From Pseudomonas sp. DG56-2 (GTDB lineage: Bacteria; Pseudomonadota; Gammaproteobacteria; Pseudomonadales; Pseudomonadaceae), in the NCBI RefSeq assembly GCF_004803755.1, contig NZ_CP032311.1:5110001-5174000 (forward strand): a stretch of 64,000 nucleotides of DNA, read 5' to 3'. Below are positions 28,179 to 37,463 of this stretch, one piece after another. Numbering within the stretch: the first letter of the stretch is position 1; each line of letters starts with the position of its first letter. Below the pieces are notes generated by a model. The model searched no databases. It saw only the letters and a program-made list of their open reading frames with translations, and was not told the origin of the DNA. Made by a program: the position numbers and the translations under genes.

Positions 28179-30119
28179 GTGTCTTCTCGCTTCCCCGCAA
28201 GGCAGCGCGGTGCTATCGGCCTGATCGCTGCCCTGACCCTGGGCATGGGCTTGATGTTCATGTTGATGGTGATCGACAGCAGTAGACTCTACCTGGAACA
28301 GCGCCGCTTGCAGCGAATTGCCGATATGGCCGCGCTGGAGGCGGCAGGCCAAAGTGCTGTCTGCACCGGCAGCGGGCCACGCGCCGACACCTTGGCCCGA
28401 GTAGGCGCTGCTCGCAACGGCTTCGAGCTGAGTGCCGGGCAATCGCTTGAAACCACCTGCGGTCGACTGCAAACCGGGGCCAACAGCTTGCGCAGCTTCA
28501 GTGTCGATTTGTCGCGCAACGAAGCAATCCGCGTGATCGCCACTACCCAGGTTGCCACCAGTGTCGCCGCAGGGGTGTGGTCTCTGGTCAATGGCAACAG
28601 CATCCCCGATACCACTCTCTTGAGTGCCCGCGCAGTCGCCGCCACCCCTAAACCGCCGCAGGCGATGCTACGTATTCGCAGCACCCTGGCGACTGTCGAC
28701 ACACGCCAGTCAGCGCTGCTAAATGCGTTGGTAGATCCCCTGGGTGGCCACGTTCAGCTCGACCTGCTGGGCTGGCAGGGCCTGGCGAAAACCGAGATAA
28801 ATCTCCTCAGCTACCTCGACCAGTTGGCAATCGAAGTGGGGGTCAGCGCCGGTGATTACCAGCAACTGCTGCGCGCCGATGCCAGCGCGGCAAAACTGAT
28901 CGAAGCCGCCCTGAAAGTGCTGCAAAGGGGCGGTGCGGCAGTCGATGTGGTGAATAACCTGAGCAAGCTTGTCGTTGGTGTCGACAGTACTCGGATACTC
29001 CATCTGGGCGACATACTCGACCTGCAAAGTGGCACGACCAAAGCCGGCCTGGATGCCAGTCTGCAAGTGCTGGATCTGCTGCAAAGCGTGATCCTGCTGT
29101 CGACCAAGGACAGCGCCGCCGTCGTCGAAATGCCGATCAACGTGTTGGGACTGGTCAATGGCAAGGTCCGCATCAAGGTGATCGAACCCCAGCAGATTTC
29201 TGCCATCGGCAACCCGCAGACCGACCTGATCAAGGTGCACACAGCACAGATACGAACATTGATTTCCCTCGATCTGCCGGTGCTGAAAACCGTCATCGGT
29301 CTGGTCAACGCCGTGCTTGACCTTGCCACGCCCTTGACCAACATCCTCAACAATCTGCTTGGCCTCAATTTATTCGGCACCGTGGAGTCGTTGACCTGTG
29401 CCTTGGGCATTCCTTGCAAAGTCAGTGATATCCAACTACTGCCAGGCACTGTCAGTCTGGATGTCGGTATCGAGGTAGCACGCGCTACCAGCCAGGTGAG
29501 TGGCTACAGCTGCGCGCCGGAAAAAACCCTGACCGCACGCACTGACAGTGCAGCAACCGATCTGGCGGTGGGACAGTTCAAGGATCGCAACGCCTTTTTT
29601 GCCACCGGCGTGAATGCGGTAACCCCACTACCGCTGATTGATATCGGCACCAATGTTTGCAGTCGGCTTCTGTTTCTTCCAGCCGTGTGCGGCACTCGGG
29701 TTCCGTTTGCCGGAGGAGGCATTGGCCTGAAGGTGAACACCACCTTGTTGGCAAGCACTGCCACTAACCTCAAATTTGCACCTGCCGAGCACACACCGCC
29801 TAACATCGACCAGGCACCTGCTTACCTGAGCACAACCGCCAGTGACATCATCAGCAGTCTGAACCAGACCATCGATGGCATTGAGCTACAGGCATACAAG
29901 CCCCTCAACGGCAACCTCCTGGGTGGCATATTGACGCTGACTGCCGGGCTCCTGAACGACGTCAAAGCCATTCTCGAGCCCTTGATCAGACATCTGTTGA
30001 GCCCCTTGGTAGATCCGCTGGTCAATGCCTTGCTCAAAGCCCTGGGCATCGATCTGGTCAAAGTTGAAGTCGGGGCCAACCTGACCTGTTCCAGCAGTCG
30101 TGCTCAGTTGGTGCTTTGA
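28179..30119 (+). CDS. tadG: TadG-like pilus assembly protein
   Basis: A 646-residue protein whose N-terminus is a pseudopilin-like Tad domain: basic RQRGAIGLIAALTLGMGLMF, then a membrane helix and an SSRLYLEQRRLQRIADMAALEAA stretch. A long periplasmic part follows, with repeated Leu/Val-rich helices. GTG at 28179 after AAAGGAG is the best start; an in-frame TTG lies at 28134. It belongs to the Flp pilus machinery, though it is separated from the main minus-strand operon. Its 3' end overlaps pprA, in the opposite direction, by 16 bases. Confidence 0.82.
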   Translation: MSSRFPARQRGAIGLIAALTLGMGLMFMLMVIDSSRLYLEQRRLQRIADMAALEAAGQSAVCTGSGPRADTLARVGAARNGFELSAGQSLETTCGRLQTGANSLRSFSVDLSRNEAIRVIATTQVATSVAAGVWSLVNGNSIPDTTLLSARAVAATPKPPQAMLRIRSTLATVDTRQSALLNALVDPLGGHVQLDLLGWQGLAKTEINLLSYLDQLAIEVGVSAGDYQQLLRADASAAKLIEAALKVLQRGGAAVDVVNNLSKLVVGVDSTRILHLGDILDLQSGTTKAGLDASLQVLDLLQSVILLSTKDSAAVVEMPINVLGLVNGKVRIKVIEPQQISAIGNPQTDLIKVHTAQIRTLISLDLPVLKTVIGLVNAVLDLATPLTNILNNLLGLNLFGTVESLTCALGIPCKVSDIQLLPGTVSLDVGIEVARATSQVSGYSCAPEKTLTARTDSAATDLAVGQFKDRNAFFATGVNAVTPLPLIDIGTNVCSRLLFLPAVCGTRVPFAGGGIGLKVNTTLLASTATNLKFAPAEHTPPNIDQAPAYLSTTASDIISSLNQTIDGIELQAYKPLNGNLLGGILTLTAGLLNDVKAILEPLIRHLLSPLVDPLVNALLKALGIDLVKVEVGANLTCSSSRAQLVL

Positions 30120-32800
30120 GTGGGGAGTTCGATACAGAACCGAGCCCCCTCCGTACTGTTCTTTACGCTCAGACAGCCACCCATGGCGTTGACGATCCCG
30201 TAACTGACCGACAAGCCCAGGCCGGTGCCGACACCGACAGGCTTGGTGGTGAAGAAGGGTTCGAAAATCCGTTCCAGCAGACGAGGCTCGATACCCGCGC
30301 CATTGTCTTCGACCAAGATCCGTACCTGGGGCTCATCCACTTCCATGCGCAAGCTGATCCAGGGCTGCAATTGGCGATGCTGTTCGCGCCGTGCCAGCAA
30401 CGCATCACGCGCATTGACCAGCAAGTTGATCAACACTTGCTCCAACTGGTCTTGATGGCCGCTCACCAGACACTGCGCTTGCGGTTTGGTAACGCGTAGC
30501 TCCACGCCTTTGCCGCGCAAGCCATCGGCTAGCAGCGACAAGGCACCGTCCGCGGCCTGCCAGGGCTCGAACAACTGCGGCTCGACCGCCGAGCGGCGAC
30601 CGAAAACGCGCATGTGATCCACCACTCGCGAGGCACGCAGCACCTGCGCGTCGATACGTTTGAGCTTGTCCTGCAGATAGTCAATCTGCACGTCGCCGTT
30701 CTCCAGCCGCTTCAACGCGTTGACCACGGCCATGCGCATCACATTCAGAGGCTGGTTGATCTCATGGGCAAGGCCGGTGGCCATTTCGCCGAGCGTGGCC
30801 ATTTTTGCACTTTGCATCAGCTGCTGATGGGTCCGGCGCACCTGTGTGTTGTCGCGTCCCACGGCCTGCACTTCTACCAAGCGCCCTTGATCGTCGAACA
30901 GGCCACGGTCCGCCCACACCCACCAGGCATGCTCGCGCCCCGGCAACTCCAGGCAGATTTCTGCAGTACTCACCGGCTGCGCCACGCTCAGACTGGCAAG
31001 GCGTTGAACAAATTCCTCGCGCTGCGCTGCAGACATCCAACGTCCCAGGTTCATACCGCTCAACTGCGCGGGCGGATACTCCAGGTAGTCGGCCAGCGGC
31101 TGGTTGCCGAACAGCAGGTTCAAATCCGGCGTGTAACGACAGATCATTGCCGGAGAGTCTTCGACCAACACCCGGTAGCGTTCTTCACTGACCCGCAAAC
31201 GTTCGGTCGCCTCGGTTGTTTCAGTGATATCCAGCCATATCCCGACGACTTCGACCGGCATGCCCAGATCATCTCGCAGCAGGCGCGCTTCATCGAGCAC
31301 CCAGTGATAACCGCCATGGTGATCACATAAACGATAGCGACTGCGTACCTGACCCTCGCGCAACAACGTGCGCGTGCGCGCCAGCCACAGGGCCTGATCT
31401 TCGGGGTGGACCCATTGCCCCGGCTGCAGCGGTGCTTGCTCTGTTTGCGTCCAACCAAGCATCGGTTGCAGGCTGGCGCTGAAGAACTCAGCCTGCAGGG
31501 CACCCTCGACATAGCGCTGGATGTAGATCACCGCAGGCGAGCTGGCAATCAGGTTTTCCAGGCGTGCCTGGGCGGTGCTGGCCTGTAGCTGTTGGCTTTT
31601 GCTATCACTGATGTCGAGCATGAAGCCCAGCAAGTGACGATGCTCACCGCTACCGCGCACTTGTCCGCACAGGCGATACCAGCGCGGATTGGCAGCCAGG
31701 TTGTTATCGAGCAAACGCAGGCTCAGGTGCAAGGCACAGCCATCGCGCTGCAACTCGCCGAGTGCAAGTTGCGCGGCCTCGCAGTCAGCCGGGTGCACCC
31801 GGCTCAGCCACTGGCTGATGGTCAACTGCGTTGGCATTCCCAGGCTTGTCGCCAAGCCCGGGTCCAGTTGCAGAGTGGTCTCGCACAATCGCCATTGCCA
31901 CCAACCTGCACCTAATTGCAGTTGCAGGCTGTCCAGCCGCTCACTTTGTTGTTGCAGAGCAAATGTCGTCAAACGGCTCACCAACGGCTCGGCATACGCA
32001 GCGCAAGCACTGAGTGCATCTGCCGAGTTGAGCGCGTCGAACGAACCAAAACACATCAACCAGGCCTGGACCACGTGCCCCTGCCCATAGGGCAGCAAAT
32101 AAGCAGGGGTGTGCGCCAGCAGGCTGTGCAAGCCTGCATGGGAGGTGCTCGAGACCACTTGTCCCGGCGTCAGTCGATCCAACAACGGCCCGATCGTTTC
32201 ATCGCTGGGCCAATGCAATGGGTCACCGCTGCTGACATAGGTTTTCCAGCCCTGCTCTCCTTGCAAAAACACCCGTCCGGCATGAGCCCGCCAATGATGA
32301 ACCAGCCATTGCAGCTGCTCCTGGGCCACCTTGTCCAAGCGTTCAGTCGAGCAATTGCGCAACTCGGCGGCCAAATGGCTGGTCAAGTGGCGCTGACGTT
32401 CGGCGCCCAGCGATTGCTGGCGGTGCTGCAACAGATCGCCGATATCGAACAGCTGCAACAACCACCCCCCAGACTGATTCAGCAACCAGCCACGGGTATG
32501 CAGGGTGGCGCCACCGGCCGCCTTGAAATCCAGATCCAGGGGGTGGGCCTGCCAGTCCAAGAGATCGCCTTCAAGCACAAGCAAACTGTGGGGCTGCACG
32601 TAATCGTGCAATCGCGATTCGTTGTGCTGCGGCAAGGCCAACGCCGAACGCAAAGGGCCGGCAATGCGCAGTACCTTGGCACTATCGTCGAGCCATAGCT
32701 GCAATCCCACTGCTGGCACGTGGGCGGTAGGTTCCGGCACCACGCTCACCGGGGTTATGCGCGCACGCCAACGCTCGAACAACCGTTGTCCGCCGCTCAA
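30104..32800 (-). CDS. pprA: PAS-containing sensor histidine kinase PprA
   Basis: An 898-residue histidine kinase. The N-terminal 400 residues are of unclear fold. Two PAS domains follow (about 410-540 and 545-660), then a HisKA segment with the phosphorylated histidine in LAHEINQPL near residue 678 and an ATP-binding domain with DNGAG and GLGLS motifs. No clear membrane segment is seen, so it may be cytoplasmic. The annotated start is a TTG overlapping the stop of the upstream TadE-like gene (TTGA); a later GTG is possible. With PprB it regulates Flp pili and adhesins in P. aeruginosa. Confidence 0.85.
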   Translation of the reverse strand: MSGGQRLFERWRARITPVSVVPEPTAHVPAVGLQLWLDDSAKVLRIAGPLRSALALPQHNESRLHDYVQPHSLLVLEGDLLDWQAHPLDLDFKAAGGATLHTRGWLLNQSGGWLLQLFDIGDLLQHRQQSLGAERQRHLTSHLAAELRNCSTERLDKVAQEQLQWLVHHWRAHAGRVFLQGEQGWKTYVSSGDPLHWPSDETIGPLLDRLTPGQVVSSTSHAGLHSLLAHTPAYLLPYGQGHVVQAWLMCFGSFDALNSADALSACAAYAEPLVSRLTTFALQQQSERLDSLQLQLGAGWWQWRLCETTLQLDPGLATSLGMPTQLTISQWLSRVHPADCEAAQLALGELQRDGCALHLSLRLLDNNLAANPRWYRLCGQVRGSGEHRHLLGFMLDISDSKSQQLQASTAQARLENLIASSPAVIYIQRYVEGALQAEFFSASLQPMLGWTQTEQAPLQPGQWVHPEDQALWLARTRTLLREGQVRSRYRLCDHHGGYHWVLDEARLLRDDLGMPVEVVGIWLDITETTEATERLRVSEERYRVLVEDSPAMICRYTPDLNLLFGNQPLADYLEYPPAQLSGMNLGRWMSAAQREEFVQRLASLSVAQPVSTAEICLELPGREHAWWVWADRGLFDDQGRLVEVQAVGRDNTQVRRTHQQLMQSAKMATLGEMATGLAHEINQPLNVMRMAVVNALKRLENGDVQIDYLQDKLKRIDAQVLRASRVVDHMRVFGRRSAVEPQLFEPWQAADGALSLLADGLRGKGVELRVTKPQAQCLVSGHQDQLEQVLINLLVNARDALLARREQHRQLQPWISLRMEVDEPQVRILVEDNGAGIEPRLLERIFEPFFTTKPVGVGTGLGLSVSYGIVNAMGGCLSVKNSTEGARFCIELPTQSTN

Positions 32801-33240
32801 AGTTGCAGGCTCGCTTCGGCCTTCAGGCTCGCGGGTAATCGCGGTACTTCTCCGATTGCCGGTAAGTCGAGCACCGGCAGTACAGCGGTCAGTTTGGCTT
32901 TGGCGTACTCGATTTTTACCGTCAACAGGTTACCCGGCGTCAACGCAACGCTGGCATCACTGGCAAGCTGAAAATCCAAGGATGCGGGCATCCACGCCAA
33001 CTGTTTGCCGAGCACATCCTTGGCCATTTTGTCGACGTCATCACGATAGCTTGCGCTGGTTGGGTCCAGGGCCACGCAACGGCGCACTGCCTCGCTGCTG
33101 GCCTGGTTGAACGACTGCAGCATCAGCATCGGCAAGCCGTAGCTGACCACCCCATAGAAGACTGCGAAAAAGATCACGAACACCGCCACGAATTCCAGCG
33201 CCGCAGCGCCTTTTTGCCGTTTCCCCAAGCCTGCTTTCAT
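32797..33240 (-). CDS. TadE-like minor pseudopilin
   Basis: A 147-residue TadE/TadF-type protein. A short basic leader (KAGLGKRQKG) is followed by AAALEFVAVFVIFFAVFYGVVSYGLP, the typical cleavable pseudopilin helix with Glu at +5 after the processing glycine, then a periplasmic domain. The prepilin peptidase FppA, encoded divergently next door, should process it. The ATG at 33240 is chosen over one at 33288. The stop overlaps the pprA start, so translation may be coupled. Confidence 0.82.
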   Translation of the reverse strand: MKAGLGKRQKGAAALEFVAVFVIFFAVFYGVVSYGLPMLMLQSFNQASSEAVRRCVALDPTSASYRDDVDKMAKDVLGKQLAWMPASLDFQLASDASVALTPGNLLTVKIEYAKAKLTAVLPVLDLPAIGEVPRLPASLKAEASLQL

Positions 33241-33314
33241 GATCGCGTCTACCCTGACAGTGACACCTGATTGACAGCATAGAATCATTCACAACAAAGG
33301 GATGCATTTCGCCG

Positions 33315-33785
33315 ATGCAAAGTATTGTCCTGCTGATGTGGCTTGCCCTGTGCGCTGAACAAGACCTGCGTGAGCGCCAGATTGCCAACACCCTGACCCT
33401 GGGCGCAGCGACATGCGCGTTGGGATATTTGTTCATTAGCGGACACACCTGGATAGGTGCCGACGCCAGCGAAGGGGGCTGGGCGCTGGCGATCGTCATG
33501 CTCTTGACCCTGCCGGGCTACATGCTCGGTCGCTTCGGTGCAGGTGATGTAAAGCTGCTTGCGGCGCTGGCCCTGGCCACTGATCGCATGTACGTGCTGG
33601 GCACTTTTATCGGTGCCGGGATTGCGGTGTTGCTCTGGCTGGCCAGCCGCCGCTGGCTGTGGTCGCTTCTCAGTCAAAAGGTTAGGAACCGTATCAAGCA
33701 ACTGACTGAGGACTCGTCAAATAAACAACCTTTCGCGCCGTTCATCCTTGCAGGGTTCATCCTCGCGGCGGTGTGGGTCCAGTAG
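33315..33785 (+). CDS. fppA: Prepilin peptidase FppA (TadV-type)
   Basis: A 156-residue A24 aspartic prepilin peptidase of the small TadV kind. The active aspartates are in AEQDLRERQI (about residue 15) and the GxGD motif of RFGAGDVKLL (near 78). It cleaves the leader of Flp and the TadE-like pseudopilin at the inner membrane. Several membrane helices are visible. It is divergent from the TadE-like gene. Confidence 0.88.
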   Translation: MQSIVLLMWLALCAEQDLRERQIANTLTLGAATCALGYLFISGHTWIGADASEGGWALAIVMLLTLPGYMLGRFGAGDVKLLAALALATDRMYVLGTFIGAGIAVLLWLASRRWLWSLLSQKVRNRIKQLTEDSSNKQPFAPFILAGFILAAVWVQ

Positions 33786-33895
33786 TCGCACCGCGTGTAC
33801 ATAATCGCGAAGTCCGACTACTTTCTAGAGAGCCAGAGGCCAACTGCAAGGCTCCCGGCCCAAAGAAACAAGGACTTCTGAGCAGGGAGCAGCGC

Positions 33896-34678
33896 GTGAT
33901 AAATGCCGTCGGTGAGGTAAAGATACTGGTGGTCGACGATCAACCTCTGGTCGTCGATGAGTTAAGCGAGTTTCTCCAAAGCAGCGGCTACTGTTGCGTG
34001 CCCTGCCTGTCCAGTTCCCAGGCCATTGAGTGTTTTGCCGCCGATCCCGCCATCGGCCTGGTGTTGTGCGATCTGCACATGCCGGAGTGCGATGGAGTAG
34101 AGCTGTTCAGGGCGCTCAAGGTAGTTGCCGGCCCGCATCGTTTGTTCGAAGCCATCATGCTGACCGGCGGCGATGATAAACAGGATCTGATCAGGGCGTT
34201 GCGCGAAGGCTTTGCCGACTACTACCAGAAACCCGTGAACCTGAACGAACTGCTCGAAGGCGTGCAGCGCCAGGAGGCTGCGCTGCAGCAACGCCAGCAG
34301 AGCTTCCAGCATTTAGGCGACCTGAACCAGAAACTGCAGTTTCTCGCCGACTCCATCGATGATCTCTATCAAGACCTGGAAAAAGCCCGCGGCCTGGGTG
34401 CGCATCGCCGTGCTACCGATGCTGAAGAGTCGATTGCCAACGACAGCCTTCCGAGCATTTTCGAGAAACTCTCACCTCGCCAACTTGAAGTGGCGCGCCT
34501 GGTCAGCAAAGGCAAGACCAACTACCAGATCGCCTGCGAGCTGGGCATAACCGAAAACACGGTCAAGCTCTATGTGTCGCAGGTACTGCGCCTGACCCAC
34601 ATGCACAACCGCACGCAGTTGGCATTGGCCCTGGCGCCAGGCAACTCACCGTTGCATCTGCGTGTAACGGCGCACTGA
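33896..34678 (+). CDS. pprB: Response regulator PprB (receiver plus LuxR-type output)
   Basis: A 260-residue response regulator. The receiver domain (residues about 8-125) has DDQ, the phosphorylated aspartate in LVLCDLHMPE near 59 and the lysine in YQKPVN near 112. After a Gln-rich linker, residues 195-255 form a LuxR/NarL helix-turn-helix (LSPRQLEVARLVSKGKTNYQIACELGITENTVK). The GTG at 33896 after GGGAG is preferred; the longer frame from 33773 is unlikely. It is partner of PprA and known to activate flp/tad and adhesin genes in P. aeruginosa. Confidence 0.88.
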   Translation: MINAVGEVKILVVDDQPLVVDELSEFLQSSGYCCVPCLSSSQAIECFAADPAIGLVLCDLHMPECDGVELFRALKVVAGPHRLFEAIMLTGGDDKQDLIRALREGFADYYQKPVNLNELLEGVQRQEAALQQRQQSFQHLGDLNQKLQFLADSIDDLYQDLEKARGLGAHRRATDAEESIANDSLPSIFEKLSPRQLEVARLVSKGKTNYQIACELGITENTVKLYVSQVLRLTHMHNRTQLALALAPGNSPLHLRVTAH

Positions 34679-34681
34679 CGA

Positions 34682-34945
34682 TTACTTGTCGGACGAACCG
34701 ACCGACTCCCAACGGTAGAAGTCCGGAAGCGCATATTTATAGCTGTCCAGCCAGCGCTGCATGCTCTGCTCGCGCTCCTTGGGCGTGGCTGTCTGCTGGA
34801 TCTTCGAGGCTTGCCGGTTGCTGGCCTGTATCTGCAGCCAGGACTCGGTGACCGTTTGCGTCTTGGCTGATGGCTGTGGCTCAACTGCCAGGGCAGCCAA
34901 TGGCAGTGAGCCTAAGGTAATCAGTAGTAACCCTGCTGGTTTCAT
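34682..34945 (-). CDS. DUF3613 exported protein of the tad operon
   Basis: An 87-residue protein with signal peptide (MKPAGLLLITLGSLPLAALA) and a Gln/Ser-rich mature part ending in the conserved segment MQRWLDSYKYALPDFYRWE. It belongs to the DUF3613 family found in Pseudomonas tad loci. The ATG at 34945 follows GAGG. It starts 7 bases after tadD ends and likely closes the operon. Function unknown. Confidence 0.8.
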   Translation of the reverse strand: MKPAGLLLITLGSLPLAALAVEPQPSAKTQTVTESWLQIQASNRQASKIQQTATPKEREQSMQRWLDSYKYALPDFYRWESVGSSDK

Positions 34946-34952
34946 AAACACC

Positions 34953-35678
34953 TCACTGTTGCCCGCGTGAAGGAGTACCGTCCTGGATCGCCGCCACCTG
35001 ATCCGCAGCGACCGACGAGGTACCCGATTTTTTCAACAGATCGGCGCGCGATCTGGCCTCGCTGAATTGCGCGGGGCTGAGGTTGAAACGCGACACCAGA
35101 TCAGCCGCCTGCTGCCACTTGTCCTGATACAACAGCAGGCTGACCAGATTGACAGCTGCCAATGCATTGTTGTCCTTGAGCTCAATTGCGGTTAGAAACT
35201 CGAAACGCGCCTGCTCGACATTGCCCAGATTGAGGTACACCACCCCCAGGTCATTGCGCACCTTCTCGTTGGTGGGCGCCAGGCGAACGGCACGCAGCAA
35301 ATGGCGCTGAGCCTGCAGATTGTCACCGCGCGCTGCCGACAGTTGCCCCAAACCATGCTCCGCCTCGGCAGCCATGCAACCACCGAGCAAACTGCGATAC
35401 AGCGACTCGGCCTCGCTGCGCCCGAGCAGCCGCAAAACCTTGGCCTTGCGCAGACGCACCTGGGCCATGTCGGCAGGCAATACTTCCAGATGGGCCAGGC
35501 TGGCATGGGGACGGCCTTCATTGAGCATTTCGTCCGCCATGCTCAAGGCCAACTCTTGGCTGGAATCGGGCTTGGCACAACTGGCACTGCTCCCCGGCAA
35601 CGCCAACCACGGCCCGCCAGTCTCGGTGGCACAGCCGCCGAGCAATAACAGGCTCATGACTACCATGACTGCTTTCAT
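34953..35678 (-). CDS. tadD: TadD pilus assembly lipoprotein
   Basis: A 241-residue lipoprotein with lipobox LLGGC (Cys16) and several TPR repeats (about 70-190; one segment is NDLGVVYLNLGNVEQARFEFLTAIE). TadD acts as a pilotin for the outer membrane secretin RcpA. The ATG at 35678 follows GGGAGAGG. It starts 14 bases after tadC, on the same strand. Confidence 0.88.
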   Translation of the reverse strand: MKAVMVVMSLLLLGGCATETGGPWLALPGSSASCAKPDSSQELALSMADEMLNEGRPHASLAHLEVLPADMAQVRLRKAKVLRLLGRSEAESLYRSLLGGCMAAEAEHGLGQLSAARGDNLQAQRHLLRAVRLAPTNEKVRNDLGVVYLNLGNVEQARFEFLTAIELKDNNALAAVNLVSLLLYQDKWQQAADLVSRFNLSPAQFSEARSRADLLKKSGTSSVAADQVAAIQDGTPSRGQQ

Positions 35679-35692
35679 CCATGCCTCTCCCT

Positions 35693-36580
35693 TCACGAGC
35701 CCATTGCTTTTGCCAACGCGGTGAAGCCGGGACCGGCCAGCACAATCAGCAAAGCAGGAAACAGAAACACCATCATCACCATCGACATCTTTGCGGACAT
35801 CTTCGATACCCGCTCCTGCATCCGCGTCAGCCGCCGGTCGTCGAGCAGTTGCTTGAGCGCCAGCAGTGATTTCATCGCCCCGCCACCTTGGGCAAGCAAC
35901 TGCTGAAGAATCACACAGGTGTCAGTGAACTCATCCACCGCCAACAGCTGTGCAGTTTTCTCAAGCTCCGGCGCCAACGCCAATCCGGAATCGACCCGAA
36001 GCAATATGCCGCGCAACTCTTCGCTGAGCGCTGGCAGCAGTTGCCGCGATTCCTTGCTCAACACACGCAGACCCTGTTCCACGGCCAAGCCTGATTCGAA
36101 CAGAATGCGCAGCAAGGGAATGAAGGTCGACACTTCACTAATGATCTGTTGCTGACGTCGAGCTGCCGCCACTGCCAACACGCGTTTAGGCAGCAGGTAA
36201 CCAATCCCCAGCGCACACATCGGCACCACGAGCCAAGCACTCTGGCTGTGCTGATAGAAGGTGTGCTCGATGGCCACGCCAACGCCCAGGGCCAGCACAG
36301 GCACACCTACCTGACACGCAGCAAACAAGGCGCGCTGACGGCTGCGCCGCCACCCCACTCGGTCGAGCAGCAGCCGGGTTTCCGCGTCGAAGTTAAGCAG
36401 TCGCTGGGCAAGCGCACTGCTGCCCACCTGTTGCATCCAGTCATCCAGGCGGTTGTCACGGTTCAGTCGACCTTGCAAACGCTGGGCGACCAGACGCTGC
36501 CTGCGGCGCTGGCGCAGAAACTGCCCGAGCAACAGCACAAACGCGGCGAAAAACAGGGCGGCACTGAGCATCAGGATCAT
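35693..36580 (-). CDS. tadC: TadC inner membrane platform protein
   Basis: A 295-residue T2SSF-domain inner membrane protein, homologue of TadB and PilC-like platforms. Transmembrane helices lie at the N-terminus (about 1-22), around 85-140 and at the C-terminus. The central GSP-II F segment is SEVSTFIPLLRILFESGLAVEQGLRVLSKESR. The ATG at 36580 is two bases after the tadB stop and far better than the upstream extension. It works with TadA and TadB to assemble the pilus. Confidence 0.9.
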   Translation of the reverse strand: MILMLSAALFFAAFVLLLGQFLRQRRRQRLVAQRLQGRLNRDNRLDDWMQQVGSSALAQRLLNFDAETRLLLDRVGWRRSRQRALFAACQVGVPVLALGVGVAIEHTFYQHSQSAWLVVPMCALGIGYLLPKRVLAVAAARRQQQIISEVSTFIPLLRILFESGLAVEQGLRVLSKESRQLLPALSEELRGILLRVDSGLALAPELEKTAQLLAVDEFTDTCVILQQLLAQGGGAMKSLLALKQLLDDRRLTRMQERVSKMSAKMSMVMMVFLFPALLIVLAGPGFTALAKAMGS

Positions 36581-36581
36581 T

Positions 36582-37463
36582 TCAGATACTCCGCAACATG
36601 CGCCACAGCACCAGGCATCCGAGCACCTGCAGGCCGAAAGCGCCGAGCAACATGAACTGGCCATCACTGTCGTTCCACATGGCCAATAGGTACTTGGGAT
36701 TGCTGAACAGGAAATAGGCCGCCATCCCCACGGGCAAAAAGCCCAGAACCATGGCGGTCATCCGCGTTTCGCCGGTCATCGCTCGCAGTTGCCGGGCACC
36801 CTGCTCACGCTCGCGAATGAGCTTGATCAAATTCTCCAGCAACTCGCTGGCGTTACCACCGTAGCGATGATTGATGCGCAAGCCCAAGGCGAACAGACGC
36901 AGCTCATCCTGATCATAAAGCTCGGCAAGATCCTGCATGGCATCATCCAGATCCACGCCCATCTGCACGTTGCGCCGTACCCGCTGCATGGCGCCATGCA
37001 ACGGATTGCGCGAAGCATCGATAGCGCCCAGAACGGCATCGCTCAACGTACGCCCCGACTTCAGGCTGCGCACGCTGTGGTCGAGCAACACCGGCAACTG
37101 CTCGATCATGCGCCGCAAACGCCGCTGGTAACGCCAGCCCAAGTACATGCGGAACAACAGCGGACCGAGCAGCAACAACGCGCCGCCCGCCGGCCAGCCC
37201 AGCATCAGCGCAACCAGTAACGACAACAGCGCCCAGCACAGCAGGTACGACAGCAGGCGATCATTGCGCCGCTCCAGACCGGCGCGTTGCATCAACTTGT
37301 CCAGCCAGTCGCGCCCGCTGGCCGTAGCGGGCGCGTTGTGCTGCAGCCGTCCAAGGCGCTCCAGCGTGCGCTCGGTTCCGGACTTGCGCATACCGCTGTA
37401 GAACAGCTTCAGGGACAGACCCAGCATCACCAGGCAGGTCACCCCAAGCAGCACGACAATCAC
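36582..37463 (-). CDS. tadB: TadB inner membrane platform protein
   Basis: A 293-residue T2SSF-domain membrane protein. Helices are seen at the N-terminus, near 75-115 and at the C-terminus. The cytoplasmic segment contains QLPVLLDHSVRSLKSGRTLSDAVLGA. The start is a GTG at 37463 that overlaps the tadA stop (GTGA), so it is coupled to tadA. It probably forms a heteromeric platform with TadC. Confidence 0.9.
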   Translation of the reverse strand: MIVVLLGVTCLVMLGLSLKLFYSGMRKSGTERTLERLGRLQHNAPATASGRDWLDKLMQRAGLERRNDRLLSYLLCWALLSLLVALMLGWPAGGALLLLGPLLFRMYLGWRYQRRLRRMIEQLPVLLDHSVRSLKSGRTLSDAVLGAIDASRNPLHGAMQRVRRNVQMGVDLDDAMQDLAELYDQDELRLFALGLRINHRYGGNASELLENLIKLIREREQGARQLRAMTGETRMTAMVLGFLPVGMAAYFLFSNPKYLLAMWNDSDGQFMLLGAFGLQVLGCLVLWRMLRSI

